A program made the position numbers and the translations under genes. 64,000 nucleotides of DNA. Source: Hyphomicrobiaceae bacterium (GTDB lineage: Bacteria > Pseudomonadota > Alphaproteobacteria > Rhizobiales > Devosiaceae). This document shows positions 43,940 to 53,173 of the stretch, one piece after another (positions within the stretch are counted from its first letter, which is position 1; every line of letters starts with the position of its first letter). The stretch is taken from NCBI GenBank assembly GCA_020638065.1, contig JACKJG010000004.1, forward strand, positions 193,302 through 257,301. The letters are read 5' to 3'. The notes under the pieces are model-generated. The model had not been told where the DNA came from, ran no database searches, and was given only the letters and a program-made list of their open reading frames with translations.

Positions 43940-45343
43940 ATGAGTACCGCCACCAACAGCGCACAATCCATCCGCGCAGCCGCAAAGATCAAGCCGCCAA
44001 AGCGTGCCAAGGATCCTCGATCCCGGAATCAGGGCCCCAGCCAGGCGGCAGAAATCGCCTATGGAAACCTGATCGAGGAATATCACGATCCGCGCATTGC
44101 CAAGCTCGCCATCCGCGCAACGGCTCTTGCCCTGCTCGGCTTCCTGATCTGGGCGACAATCACCCCGATCCACGAACTTGCGACCGGTCAGGGCAAAATC
44201 CTGCCCGCCGGGTTCGTTCAGAACATCCAGCACCTCGAAGGCGGCACGGTCGCGCAGGTTTATGTCCGCGAAGGCCAGACCGTTGCCGCAGGCGACCCCA
44301 TCATCCGGCTCGACGACGTGTCGCTGAAAGCCGAGCTCGGCAAGGCACAGGCGCGCGTCGAATTCCTGCGCCTTGCCATCCAGCGCCAGACACTCGTGTC
44401 GACGGGTCATGTGCAGGACTGGGGCACGTCCGATCAGGAACGATTCGAGGAATTGCGTGCCAGTCAGCAATCCGCGTCCACCGCCAGCATCGAATATCGT
44501 GATGCCCAACTCAAGGTCATCCAGGCTGAGCTTGACATGAAGACGGCCGAAGTCAGCTCGCTCACGCAGCGCGTCGCCAACTCGCAGCAAGAGCTGGATA
44601 TCGTCACCCGGCAACTCGCCGACTATGAAAAAGCCGTCGAGTCAGGCGCGATCAGCCGCCGCCAGCGTGACGATGTTCTGCGCGAAAAGCTCAAGGTGGA
44701 GTCCGATCTCGCCCAGTTGAATGGCCAGCTGGAACTGTCCCGCGCGGCCGTGCAGGAAGCCGAGGCCCGCATGGGCGAATTGCAGGCTCAGTTCCGTCAG
44801 GACGCCGTCAGTCAGATTGCCGACCTGGAGGGTCAGAAAGCAGAGGCGGAAGAATTGGTCACCCAGTTGCAGGATCGGCTGGAGCGCACGGTCGTGCGGG
44901 CGCCGGTTGCGGGCCGCATCAGCAATCTGGGCACGCACAATCCCGGTCAGGTGATCCAGCCCGGAGAACTGGTCGCCGAAGTTGTTCCCGAACACACCGC
45001 AGTTCTGGCCGAGGTGAACATTTCTCCCGATCAGATTGGCTACATTTCCGAAGGCATGCATGCCAACGTCAAAGTGCTGACCTACGACTTTGCCCGTTTC
45101 GGCGGTCTGGACGGCACGATCGTGGAAGTCTCGCCCAACTCGATCGCCAATTATGAAGGACAATACTTCTACCGTGTCCGGATCGAACTCGCATCCAATC
45201 ACGTTGGCAATCCGGCCGAAGGACGTGAAGTCACACCGGGCATGTCGATCGTTGCCGACATCAAACTGGGTGACAAATCGGTTCTCAACTATCTGCTCAA
45301 ACCGCTCAGAGCCATTTCTGACCGCGCCTTCACGGAACGCTGA
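43940..45343 (+). CDS. HlyD family periplasmic adaptor (membrane fusion protein)
   Basis: 467 residues linking the inner-membrane ABC exporter to the TolC-like channel. A cytosolic basic N-terminus is followed by one membrane span (about residues 57-75, LALLGFLIWATITP), the lipoyl-like half-motif ATGQGKILPAGFVQNIQHLEGG (seen in parts), long coiled-coil helices (about 125-300) and the second lipoyl half with the family signature TVVRAPVAGRISNL. The C-terminal beta domain contains VTPGMSIVADIKLGDKSVLNYLLKP, the standard HlyD ending. ATG 43940 is preceded by AGGATGAG overlapping the end of the ABC gene; an upstream in-frame start at 43898 would add 14 residues without support. Confidence 0.93.
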   Translation: MSTATNSAQSIRAAAKIKPPKRAKDPRSRNQGPSQAAEIAYGNLIEEYHDPRIAKLAIRATALALLGFLIWATITPIHELATGQGKILPAGFVQNIQHLEGGTVAQVYVREGQTVAAGDPIIRLDDVSLKAELGKAQARVEFLRLAIQRQTLVSTGHVQDWGTSDQERFEELRASQQSASTASIEYRDAQLKVIQAELDMKTAEVSSLTQRVANSQQELDIVTRQLADYEKAVESGAISRRQRDDVLREKLKVESDLAQLNGQLELSRAAVQEAEARMGELQAQFRQDAVSQIADLEGQKAEAEELVTQLQDRLERTVVRAPVAGRISNLGTHNPGQVIQPGELVAEVVPEHTAVLAEVNISPDQIGYISEGMHANVKVLTYDFARFGGLDGTIVEVSPNSIANYEGQYFYRVRIELASNHVGNPAEGREVTPGMSIVADIKLGDKSVLNYLLKPLRAISDRAFTER

Positions 45344-45360
45344 CCGGCGGTGATGCCGGT
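45343..45360. terminator. Short hairpin between convergent hlyD-like and rpiR-like genes
   Basis: ACCGGC (45343-45348) and GCCGGT (45355-45360) form a 6-bp stem with a 6-base loop in the 22-base gap between the two convergent genes. It could serve both directions, though it lacks T tracts. Confidence 0.3.
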
Positions 45361-45365
45361 TCCGC

Positions 45366-46241
45366 TCAGGTGAACTTGCGGAACAGGCGGGTCTCGTCGA
45401 AGAGCTTTTCGAGCACCTGCATGCGCTCCTGGGTTTCCGCCCAGGTGCGGTTCTGCACAGCTGCGATGAGGGCTTCGACGATCAGCATCAGGACGATGTT
45501 CGAATCCCAGGCCGAGGGTGCCTCGATCCGGGCATTGAAAACGTGATCCGCGTGGTTTGAAACCGGCGAACCCCAATAATCGGTGAAAAGAATGATCACG
45601 ACCTTCCGCGCCTTGGCCATCTGCGCCAGCCGCTCAAGGTCATGCTCGTAGCGCCGGATATCGAAAAGGCACAACAGATCGCCCTCGCGCATCTCGAGCA
45701 CGAAATGCGGCCAGGTTCCGGCATGCGCAGTCAAAATGCTGACGTCAGGCCGCATGACCTGCATGTGGGTGAAGAGATAGTCCGCAAGTGAATGGGTGAT
45801 CCGCCCGCCCACCACATGCAGCCGGCGTTTGGCGTCCGACATCAGACTGACGACCTGATCAAATACCGCCGGATCGATCTGACTGAGCGTCTGGCGCAAA
45901 TTGTCCATGGCCGCGTCGGCAAACCGGTTGAGCATGTGCGTGTCTGGGGCGTCTTCGGCCCAGCGGTCATGCTTGGCGATCGGGTTGGAAATTGCCGCTT
46001 CCAGCTCTCCGCGAAGATGCGCCTGCATGTCTTGAAAACCGGCAAATCCGAGTTTCCTGGCCATGCGGACGATGGTCGGCGTCGAGACTTTCGCAGCCTG
46101 TGCCAATACCGTGATGCTTCCAAGGCCAGACACAGGATAATTGGCCAACAAGCTGCTCGCCAATTGCCTTTCGGCCCGCGTCAGATCGCTGAACTGCCGC
46201 CTTATCCGTTCAGAGACTGGCAATTCCCCTTTTGAGGTCAT
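45366..46241 (-). CDS. MurR/RpiR family transcriptional regulator
   Basis: 291-residue DNA-binding regulator with an effector-binding SIS domain. The N-terminal helix-turn-helix (about 1-77) shows LTRAERQLASSLL, then ITVLAQAAKVSTPTIVRMAR, KLGFAGFQDMQAHL, typical of RpiR proteins. The SIS domain (about 125-260) has RRLHVVGGRITHSLADYL and VVIILFTDYWGSPVSNHADHV. ATG 46241 is chosen because GGAGGG precedes it; the frame extends further upstream without conserved sequence. Divergent from the amidohydrolase/TRAP operon with 182 bases between, so it probably controls that operon. These regulators often bind sugar phosphates, but members linked to other catabolic operons exist. Confidence 0.9.
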   Translation of the reverse strand: MTSKGELPVSERIRRQFSDLTRAERQLASSLLANYPVSGLGSITVLAQAAKVSTPTIVRMARKLGFAGFQDMQAHLRGELEAAISNPIAKHDRWAEDAPDTHMLNRFADAAMDNLRQTLSQIDPAVFDQVVSLMSDAKRRLHVVGGRITHSLADYLFTHMQVMRPDVSILTAHAGTWPHFVLEMREGDLLCLFDIRRYEHDLERLAQMAKARKVVIILFTDYWGSPVSNHADHVFNARIEAPSAWDSNIVLMLIVEALIAAVQNRTWAETQERMQVLEKLFDETRLFRKFT

Positions 46242-46330
46242 TCCGCCCTCCGATCTGGCACCTGCATGACCGGCCCTCCCGAAATCAGCGCAGCAGACCC
46301 AGTTTCGGCTCGCTGAAACGATCTGTCCAC

Positions 46331-46355
46331 AAATTTTTCCGCCGAAACAAAATTT
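46331..46355. promoter_or_regulatory. Inverted repeat operator candidate between rpiR and the TRAP operon
   Basis: AAATTTT (46331-46337) and AAAATTT (46349-46355) are exact reverse complements across an 11-base spacer, located in the 182-base divergent region. It is the most symmetric element there and a natural candidate for the RpiR-type regulator's own site. Confidence 0.45.
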
Positions 46356-46423
46356 ACACAATCTGCTTGACTGTGACGTCGATTGCGAAAAAGCTGGCTA
46401 CACGGCCTTTGGGGGATGTCCGG

Positions 46424-47224
46424 GTGCTGGCAAGAGACGAGACCGAAACGGACTGGCAGGCAGACGATTGCTGCACGCTCGTGAATGCGTCCGGCTCTTC
46501 ACCGCTCGTTCTTGTGTGCGAACACGCTTCGAACCACATCCCAGACGAATTTGGAGACCTTGGCCTCTCTGCGGATGCACGCCAAAGCCACATCGCCTGG
46601 GATCCCGGTGCGCTGGGCGTGGCCACCGAATTGTCAAGCGTCCTGGATGCGCCGCTTCTGGTGCAGAACGTCTCACGGCTTGTCTACGACTGCAATCGCC
46701 CGCCTGATGAGGCGAGCGCCATCCCGGAAAAGAGTGAAATCTATTCTATCCCGGGCAACGCCAATCTGCCCCAATCGGAGCGCGACCGGCGAACCCGTCT
46801 CTATTACGATCCCTTCCGCTTAAGGCTGTCGGCTGTTGTCGAAGAGGCATTGGCCCGGTTTGGGGCGCCGGTTCTGGCGACTATCCATTCCTTCACCCCC
46901 ATCTATTTCGGTCAGCCGCGCACCGTCGAACTTGGCATCCTCCACGACGAAGATGCGCGGCTGGCCGATTTTCTGCTGGCCTCAATGACGAGCAGAGAAA
47001 GTATGCGCATCGAACGCAACCAACCCTACGGTGCCGCCGACGGGGTGACCCATACCTTGCGATTTCATGCGCTCCCCAAAGGCATTCCCAATGTCATGAT
47101 CGAGATCCGCAACGATCTGATTGCGACCGAAATGGATCAGAAAAAAATGGCTGCAACTCTGGCCCGATATTTTGCCAGCGCCATCGGGCAATTCGCGTCC
47201 AACGAGGAAGGAATGGCCCATTGA
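46424..47224 (+). CDS. N-formylglutamate amidohydrolase family hydrolase
   Basis: Metal-dependent amidohydrolase of the HutG/FGase family; 266 residues, cytosolic. The family signature is LVLVCEHASNHIPDEFGDLGLS with HIAWDPGALGVA following; further conserved parts are LVQNVSRLVYDCNRP and LATIHSFTPIYFGQPR. GTG 46424 is chosen because GGGGGA lies at 46411-46416, 7 bases before it; the frame is open to 46232 but without family sequence. First gene of an operon with a TRAP transporter, a glutamate-amine ligase and two dehydrogenases. No hut genes are nearby, so histidine degradation is unlikely; hydrolysis of a glutamyl or N-acyl intermediate of this pathway is proposed. Confidence 0.85.
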   Translation: MLARDETETDWQADDCCTLVNASGSSPLVLVCEHASNHIPDEFGDLGLSADARQSHIAWDPGALGVATELSSVLDAPLLVQNVSRLVYDCNRPPDEASAIPEKSEIYSIPGNANLPQSERDRRTRLYYDPFRLRLSAVVEEALARFGAPVLATIHSFTPIYFGQPRTVELGILHDEDARLADFLLASMTSRESMRIERNQPYGAADGVTHTLRFHALPKGIPNVMIEIRNDLIATEMDQKKMAATLARYFASAIGQFASNEEGMAH

Positions 47225-47251
47225 GCTTTGCCGGTCCGAAAGGCCTGTTTC

Positions 47252-47854
47252 ATGCCTAGACCCATCGTGGCCTATGTCCGTATTATCGACGCCATCAGCC
47301 ATCGGGTGGGGCGGTTCGCCATCTATCTCGTGTTCGCGATGATGGCGGTCCTGCTCTGGTCGTCCATCTCCAAGACCTTCTTCACGCCATCGCTCTGGAC
47401 GGTTGAAACGGCCCAGTTCATCCTGGTCGCCTATTATGTTCTCGGCGGTCCCTACTCCATGCAGCAGACCGACGATTCCCATGTGCGCATGGACCTGTTT
47501 TACGGAAACTGGTCGCCCAAGACCAAGGCCTGGGTCGATGCGTTCAGCGTCATTTGCCTGATGTTCTTTCTGGTGGTTCTGCTCTATGGCGCGTTCGGTT
47601 CCACCGCCTATTCGCTCGGCTATTATGGCCTCGAACCGTTCCGCTTCTTCTGGGACCTGTCGGTCGCCTTCGTCACGGGAGGGCCCGACGCAGCATCCCA
47701 CGTTTTGGGCACGCTTGAACGTTCGCCGACCGCCTGGCGGCCGTTCCTCTGGCCGGTCAAGCTCATCATGGTTTTCGGCTTCATTCTGATGCTGCTTCAG
47801 ACCATCGCCGAGTTTTTCAAGGACATTGCGCGCATTCGCGGGGTTGATCTCTGA
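47252..47854 (+). CDS. TRAP transporter small permease (DctQ-like)
   Basis: Small inner-membrane subunit of a tripartite ATP-independent periplasmic importer; 200 residues with four hydrophobic segments (about 25-45, 55-75, 95-120 and 165-185). The conserved Trp/Glu region SLWTVETAQFILVAYYVLGG and the DDSHVRMDLFY segment are characteristic of DctQ proteins. ATG 47252 follows AAGG. Its stop overlaps the DctM start by one base. The loop between spans 3 and 4 is longer than in minimal DctQ proteins. Confidence 0.88.
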   Translation: MPRPIVAYVRIIDAISHRVGRFAIYLVFAMMAVLLWSSISKTFFTPSLWTVETAQFILVAYYVLGGPYSMQQTDDSHVRMDLFYGNWSPKTKAWVDAFSVICLMFFLVVLLYGAFGSTAYSLGYYGLEPFRFFWDLSVAFVTGGPDAASHVLGTLERSPTAWRPFLWPVKLIMVFGFILMLLQTIAEFFKDIARIRGVDL

Positions 47855-49176
47855 TGCCCTACGAATACATCGCCATCTTCATGTTCCTGTCGATGATGTT
47901 GCTGCTCTTTACCGGGCAGCGCGTTTTCGGCGCCATTGGTGCGGTTGCGTCGATCTCGGCCACGCTGCTCTGGGGGGTCGGTGGCATCGATATCCCCTTC
48001 ACCGCCGCCATCGGGCTGATGAACTGGTATCCGCTGCTGACGCTGCCCATGTTCATCCTGATGGGCTACGTGCTCTCCGAAAGCCGCATTGCCGACGACC
48101 TCTACCGCATGTTCCATGTCTGGATGGGCCCGGTCCCTGGCGGGTTGGCCATCGGCACCATTCTTCTGATGGTTTTGATCTCCGCGATGAACGGTCTCTC
48201 GGTCGCTGGTATGGCCATCGGCACGACCATCGCCTTGCCCGAGCTGCTGCGCCGCGGCTATGACAAGATCATGGTCACCGGCGTCATCCAGGCCGGATCC
48301 TCCCTCGGCATCCTCGTACCGCCCTCGGTCGTTCTGGTTCTTTATTCCATGATCGCCCGTCAGCCGGTCAGCCAGCTCTGGCTCGCCGGAATTATCCCCG
48401 GTCTCATGATGGCGGGGCTTTTCATCGTCTACATCTATATCCGCTGCCTCATTCAGCCCGATCTCGGACCAGTGCTCTCCAAGGAAGAGCGCAACATCCC
48501 CATGTCGGAGAAACTGAAGCTTCTCAGCGCCGGTATTCTGCCGATCATCATCTTCTTCGCGATGATGATCCCCTTCGTGAACGGCTGGACCTCTTTGACC
48601 GAAAGTTCGGCCATCGGCGCCATCGCCGCCATGCTCGCCGCGATCCTGCGCGGACGCATGAACCGGGAGGTCTTCGAAAATTCGATCCGCAAGACCCTGC
48701 TGATTTCCTGCATGTTCATGTGGATCATTCTCGCCGCACTGGGTTTCGGCGCGGTCTTTGACGGCCTCGGCGCCGTCAAGGCGATCGAAGGCCTGTTCGT
48801 CGGCCAGTTGCACCTGTCGCCCTGGGTCATTCTGATCATCATGCAGCTGACCTTCCTGATCATGGGCACCTTTCTCGATGACACGGCCATGCTGGTCATC
48901 GTCGCGCCGCTATATATCCCGCTGGTTCGTCTGCTCGGTTTCGACCTGATCTGGTACGGCGTGCTCTACACGATCACCACTCAGATCGCCTATATGACCC
49001 CGCCCTTTGGCTATAACCTGTTTCTGATGCGGGCCATGGCGCCGCCCGAAATCAACATCAGGGACATCTACCGCTCCATCTTCCCCTTTGTCGGCGTGAT
49101 GATCGTGGCGCTCGCCATCGTCATGCTGTTCCCCGAAATCGCACTCTGGCTTCCGCACCATGTCTACAACAATTGA
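47854..49176 (+). CDS. TRAP transporter large permease (DctM-like)
   Basis: Main translocating subunit of the TRAP importer, sodium-coupled in characterised homologues; 440 residues, about 12 membrane segments. Family features include LLFTGQRVFGAIGAVASI, NWYPLLTLPMFILMGYVLSESRIADDLYRM (in parts), ISAMNGLSVAGMAIGT, VTGVIQAGSSLGILVPPSVVLVLYS and MGTFLDDTAMLVIVAPLYIPL. Forms the membrane complex with the preceding small permease; its start shares the terminal A/T junction with the DctQ stop. Confidence 0.93.
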   Translation: MPYEYIAIFMFLSMMLLLFTGQRVFGAIGAVASISATLLWGVGGIDIPFTAAIGLMNWYPLLTLPMFILMGYVLSESRIADDLYRMFHVWMGPVPGGLAIGTILLMVLISAMNGLSVAGMAIGTTIALPELLRRGYDKIMVTGVIQAGSSLGILVPPSVVLVLYSMIARQPVSQLWLAGIIPGLMMAGLFIVYIYIRCLIQPDLGPVLSKEERNIPMSEKLKLLSAGILPIIIFFAMMIPFVNGWTSLTESSAIGAIAAMLAAILRGRMNREVFENSIRKTLLISCMFMWIILAALGFGAVFDGLGAVKAIEGLFVGQLHLSPWVILIIMQLTFLIMGTFLDDTAMLVIVAPLYIPLVRLLGFDLIWYGVLYTITTQIAYMTPPFGYNLFLMRAMAPPEINIRDIYRSIFPFVGVMIVALAIVMLFPEIALWLPHHVYNN

Positions 49177-49272
49177 TTGTCATCACAGCGGAAACGAGTG
49201 GGACAGGATCGGCGAAAAGCCGCTCCGACCGGGCAATTGCCCACAACCAACGACAACCAAGGAGACGTCACC

Positions 49273-50316
49273 ATGACTTCGAGACGCGACTTTTTGAAAA
49301 AGGCAGGTCTTGGCGCCGCCGCTGGAACCAGCGTGCTTGCCGCACCTGCCGTCAAAGCCCAGTCGACCATCCGCTGGCGCCTGCAGACCTATGCCGGCCC
49401 GGCTCTGGCCGAACACGTCGTCAAACCGGCCATCGACAGCTTCAACAAGATTGCCGGCGATGAAATGCAGATCGAGCTTTATACCGCCGACTCGCTGGTT
49501 CCCACGGGCGAACTCTTCCGGGCCATGCAGCGCGGCACCATCGACGCGGTGCAATCGGACGACGATTCCATGGCCTCGCCGACCGAAGTGACCGTGTTCG
49601 GCGGCTACTTCCCCTTCGCGACCCGCTATTCCCTCGACGTGCCGGTATTGTTCAACCAGTACGGCCTCAAGGAAATCTGGGATGCGGAATACGAGAAGGT
49701 GGGCGTCAAGCACATCTCCGCCGGGTCCTGGGATCCCTGCCACTTCAACACCAAGGAGCCGATCCGCTCTCTGGCCGATCTGCAGGGCAAGCGCGTTTAC
49801 ACCTTCCCCACCGCCGGCCGCTTCATGAGCCAGTTCGGTGTGGTGCCGGTCAACGTGCCTTACGAGGATGCGGAAGTTGCGGTTCAGACCGGCGAGCTCG
49901 ACGGTATTGCATGGTCAGGCATCACCGAGGACTACACAGTGGGTTGGGCCAACGTGACTCCCTACTTCCTGACCAACAACATTTCCGGCGCCTGGATTGG
50001 CCATTTCTTCGCCAACATGGACCGCTGGAATGAGGTGCCCGAACACCTTCAGGAACTGCTCAAGGTCACCATGGATTCCTCGCACTATTACCGGCAATGG
50101 TGGTATTGGGGCGGTGAAGCCTCGCTGCGCGTCGACGGCACAAAGATGGAACTGACCTCCATCCCCGACAGCGAATGGGCAACCGTGGAAGCGGCCGCCC
50201 ACAAGTTTTGGGACGAGATTGCCGCCGAGTCCGAAACCAAGGCCAAGGTGGTGGAAATCTTCAAGAACTACAATGCAGTGATGGACAAGGCCGGCCGGCC
50301 CTATCGCTATTCCTGA
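49273..50316 (+). CDS. TRAP transporter substrate-binding protein (DctP-like), Tat-exported
   Basis: Periplasmic binding protein of the TRAP system; 347 residues. The N-terminus has a twin-arginine signal (SRRDFLKKAG followed by a hydrophobic stretch and cleavage near VKA-QS), so it is exported folded through Tat. Body motifs include RAMQRGTIDAVQSDDDS, GSWDPCHFNTKEPIRSLADLQGKR (in parts) and the family signature GKRVYTFPTAGRFMSQFGVVPVNVPYEDAEVAVQTGELDG (seen in parts). The basic ARG clamp expected for carboxylate ligands may be R in GKRVYTFPTAGRF. ATG 49273 is preceded by AAGGAGA. A stable hairpin lies after the stop. Tat-exported DctP proteins often form dimers or bind bulky or amphipathic ligands. 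Confidence 0.92.
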   Translation: MTSRRDFLKKAGLGAAAGTSVLAAPAVKAQSTIRWRLQTYAGPALAEHVVKPAIDSFNKIAGDEMQIELYTADSLVPTGELFRAMQRGTIDAVQSDDDSMASPTEVTVFGGYFPFATRYSLDVPVLFNQYGLKEIWDAEYEKVGVKHISAGSWDPCHFNTKEPIRSLADLQGKRVYTFPTAGRFMSQFGVVPVNVPYEDAEVAVQTGELDGIAWSGITEDYTVGWANVTPYFLTNNISGAWIGHFFANMDRWNEVPEHLQELLKVTMDSSHYYRQWWYWGGEASLRVDGTKMELTSIPDSEWATVEAAAHKFWDEIAAESETKAKVVEIFKNYNAVMDKAGRPYRYS

Positions 50317-50335
50317 TCACTGACTACACTCCTAT

Positions 50336-50359
50336 CGGCCCGCCCCAAGGGGCGGGCCG
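50336..50359 (+). terminator. Stable hairpin between dctP-like and glutamate-amine ligase genes
   Basis: CGGCCCGCCCC (50336-50346) and GGGGCGGGCCG (50349-50359) form a perfect 11-base inverted repeat with only two bases between, so the real loop includes a few stem bases. It lies 20 bases after the binding-protein stop and is not followed by a T tract. The analogous hairpin after the ABC binding-protein gene (4728-4759) suggests the same role: raising binding-protein mRNA relative to the downstream genes. Confidence 0.6.
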
Positions 50360-50392
50360 TCACGTAACGCACCGAATTCCAGGACAAAGAAA

Positions 50393-51760
50393 ATGGCAGG
50401 CAAACTCACCTTCGACGAACTTCGCGCAGCAGTTGCGGCCGGCGAGATCGACACGGTGATCGCTGCCGAAGTCGACATGCAGGGCCGCCTGATGGGCAAG
50501 CGCTTTCATGCCGAATATTTCCTCGACAGCGCATATGAGGAAACCCATTCGTGCGACTATCTGCTGACCGTCGACATGGAGATGGAACCTGTGCCCGGCT
50601 ATAAGTCGGCGAGCTGGGACAAGGGCTATGGCGATTATGTGCTCAAGCCCGATCTTAATACGATCCGCCGCCTGCCCTGGGCTGAAAAGACCGCGCTTGT
50701 GATCGGCGACATTCTCGATCATCACACCCATCAGGACGTGCCGATCTCGCCCCGCGGAATCCTCAAGAAGCAGATTGCCCGCCTTGAAGCGATGGGCCTG
50801 ACCGCCAACGCCGCCACGGAACTCGAATTCTACGTCTTCCGCGAGAGTTTCGAAGATGCACGCGATCTCGGCTATCGCGACCTGACCACCATCTCGGCCT
50901 ATAATGAGGACTATCACATCCTCCAGACCGCCAAGGAAGAACACATCATGCGCGCCCTGAGAAACGGGCTCAACGGCGCCGATGTTCCCGTCGAAAACAC
51001 CAAGGGCGAAGCCGATGCCGGCCAGGCCGAGGTCAATGTTCGCTATGCCGATGCGCTGACCATGGCCGACCGTCACACGATCGTGAAACTGGCAACAAAG
51101 GAAATCGCCTGGCAACAGGGACACGCCGTCAGTTTCATGGCCAAATGGAACTACGATATGGCCGGCAATTCCTCGCACATCCATCAGTCGCTCTGGACGA
51201 AAGACGGAAAATCCATTTTCTTCGATCCCGCGGCCCAGTACGGCATGTCGGAGACCATGCGGCATTATCTGGCGGGGCTGTTGCACCATGCCGAGGCGAC
51301 CACGCTCTTCCTGGCGCCCAACATCAATTCCTACAAACGCTTTGCCGCCGGCACCTTTGCCCCGACCAAGATCGTCTGGTCGATGGACAATCGTACGGCC
51401 GGCTACCGGGTCTGTGGTGAGAGTTCCAAAGGCGTCCGTGTCGAATGCCGTATTGGCGGCGCCGACCTCAATCCCTACCTCGCTCTGGCGGGCCAGATTG
51501 CCGCCGGCATCGACGGCATCGAGAACAAACTCGAACTCGAAGACGAATTCCGGGGTGACGCCTACACCACCGAAGGTATCCGCGACATTCCGCGCACCCT
51601 GCGCGACGCCGCAAAGGCCTTCTCAGAGTCGCAAATGATGCGTAAGTCTCTGGGAGATGACGTGGTGGACCACTACGTCCACGCCGCCGAATGGGAACAG
51701 TTCGAATACGACCGCCGGGTCACCGATTGGGAAGTGAAACGCGGGTTCGAACGCTCCTGA
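50393..51760 (+). CDS. Glutamine synthetase family glutamate-amine ligase
   Basis: ATP-dependent ligase of the glutamine synthetase superfamily, 455 residues, cytosolic. Conserved GS segments include the N-terminal beta-grasp region with DMQGRLMGKR, the metal-site glutamates in NAATELEFYVFRE, DAGQAEVNVRYADAL, the ammonia/amine-site loop MAGNSSHIHQSLW, the glutamate-site ANGSYKR-like segment APNINSYKRF, and RVECRIGGADLNPYLALA. It lacks the adenylylation-site NLY loop context of GlnA and clusters with non-assimilatory PuuA/GlnT-type ligases, which form gamma-glutamyl amides of amines. Operon context with alcohol and aldehyde dehydrogenases supports an amine or amino-alcohol substrate. Confidence 0.88.
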   Translation: MAGKLTFDELRAAVAAGEIDTVIAAEVDMQGRLMGKRFHAEYFLDSAYEETHSCDYLLTVDMEMEPVPGYKSASWDKGYGDYVLKPDLNTIRRLPWAEKTALVIGDILDHHTHQDVPISPRGILKKQIARLEAMGLTANAATELEFYVFRESFEDARDLGYRDLTTISAYNEDYHILQTAKEEHIMRALRNGLNGADVPVENTKGEADAGQAEVNVRYADALTMADRHTIVKLATKEIAWQQGHAVSFMAKWNYDMAGNSSHIHQSLWTKDGKSIFFDPAAQYGMSETMRHYLAGLLHHAEATTLFLAPNINSYKRFAAGTFAPTKIVWSMDNRTAGYRVCGESSKGVRVECRIGGADLNPYLALAGQIAAGIDGIENKLELEDEFRGDAYTTEGIRDIPRTLRDAAKAFSESQMMRKSLGDDVVDHYVHAAEWEQFEYDRRVTDWEVKRGFERS

Positions 51761-51779
51761 CTTTCTTGGGAATTTAGCA

Positions 51780-53165
51780 ATGAGTGAACTCAAATGCATC
51801 TCGCCGATCGATGGATCGGTTTTCGCCACACGTCCGGCCATGGGTGCCGACGAGGTCATCGCCCGGCTTGCAAAAATGCGCATGGCGCAAAAAACCTGGG
51901 CCGCTCGCCCGCTGGACGAACGCATCGATCTGGTGCGCGCCGGCGTTGCCGCGCTCGGAGCAATGAACGATGAGGTGGTGCCGGAATTGGCGCACATGAT
52001 GGGCCGTCCGGTCCGCTATGGCGGCGAATTCGGCGGGGTCAACGAGCGCACCCAGTATATGGCCTCGATCGCCCATGATGCGCTCAAGCCTCTGGTTGCC
52101 GAAGATTCCGAGTTCTTCGAACGCCGCATCGCCTTTGAACCGCACGGCGTGGTTCTGGTCATCGCGCCCTGGAACTACCCCTACTTGACCGCGATCAACA
52201 CCATCGTTCCCGCCCTGATGGCCGGCAACGTCGTCGCCATCAAGCACGCCACCCAGACCCTTCTTGTCGGCGAGCGCATCGTCCGCGCCTTCGTGGAAGC
52301 CGGTGTGCCCGAGGATGTTTTCGTCAATCTCTTCCTCGATCATGCCACCACCGAAGCCCTGATCGGTGCCCGCGCTTTCGATTTCATCAATTTCACCGGC
52401 TCGGTCGGCGGCGGCGCGGCCATGGAACGCTATGCCGCCGGAACCTTCACCCCGCTGGGCCTCGAATTGGGTGGCAAGGATCCGGGTTATGTTTGCGACG
52501 ATGCCGATATCGACTGGGCCGTCGATGTTCTGCTCGACGGCGCGCTCTACAATGCCGGGCAATGCTGCTGCGGCATCGAGCGTGTCTATGTCGCCGAACA
52601 GCATTTCGATCGTTTCGTTGAGGGCGCGGTGGCCTGGACCAACAAGCTCAAGCTCGGCAATCCGCTCGATCCGGAAACCTCCATCGGTCCCATGGCCAAT
52701 GCCCGCTTCGCCGAAGAGGTGCGGGCCCAGACCCGCGAAGCCATCGAGATGGGAGCCACACCTCTGATCGAAAAACAGAACTTCCCGGCAGACCCCGGCT
52801 CCGGCACCTATCTCATGCCGCAGCTCCTGATCAACGTGAACCACGACATGCGCGTGATGCAGGACGAGAGCTTCGGCCCAGTCGTCGGCATCATGCCGGT
52901 CAAGAACGACGAGGAAGCCATCGCGCTGATGAACGACAGCCGCTACGGCCTGACCGCCTCGATCTGGACCAACGATTCAAAGCGCGCTGCAAGCATTGGC
53001 GAGCGGCTGGAAACAGGTACCGTCTTCATGAACCGCGCCGACTATCTTGACCCGGCCCTGTGCTGGACCGGCTGCAAGGAAACGGGCCGCGGCGGCACCC
53101 TGTCGATCATCGGCTTCCAGAACTTGACCCGTCCCAAATCCTACCACCTGAGAAAAAAGGCCTGA
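51780..53165 (+). CDS. Aldehyde dehydrogenase of the glutamylation operon
   Basis: NAD(P)+-dependent oxidation of an aldehyde; 461 residues, cytosolic. Visible motifs are IAPWNYPYLTAINTIVPALMAGN, the FTGSVGGGAAM loop, the general base in GLELGGKDPGYV, the catalytic Cys in NAGQCCCGIERVYV and DESFGPVVGIMP. It starts 19 bases after the ligase stop and ends 8 bases before the alcohol dehydrogenase start, so it is one operon. In the puu pathway the corresponding enzyme (PuuC) oxidises a gamma-glutamyl aldehyde; by analogy the same is proposed here. Confidence 0.9.
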   Translation: MSELKCISPIDGSVFATRPAMGADEVIARLAKMRMAQKTWAARPLDERIDLVRAGVAALGAMNDEVVPELAHMMGRPVRYGGEFGGVNERTQYMASIAHDALKPLVAEDSEFFERRIAFEPHGVVLVIAPWNYPYLTAINTIVPALMAGNVVAIKHATQTLLVGERIVRAFVEAGVPEDVFVNLFLDHATTEALIGARAFDFINFTGSVGGGAAMERYAAGTFTPLGLELGGKDPGYVCDDADIDWAVDVLLDGALYNAGQCCCGIERVYVAEQHFDRFVEGAVAWTNKLKLGNPLDPETSIGPMANARFAEEVRAQTREAIEMGATPLIEKQNFPADPGSGTYLMPQLLINVNHDMRVMQDESFGPVVGIMPVKNDEEAIALMNDSRYGLTASIWTNDSKRAASIGERLETGTVFMNRADYLDPALCWTGCKETGRGGTLSIIGFQNLTRPKSYHLRKKA

Positions 53166-53173
53166 GGCGAAAA

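Noticed and set aside
46424..47224. HutG of a histidine-degradation operon
   Set aside because: The enzyme family matches, but no other hut gene lies nearby and the operon content points to glutamylated intermediates.
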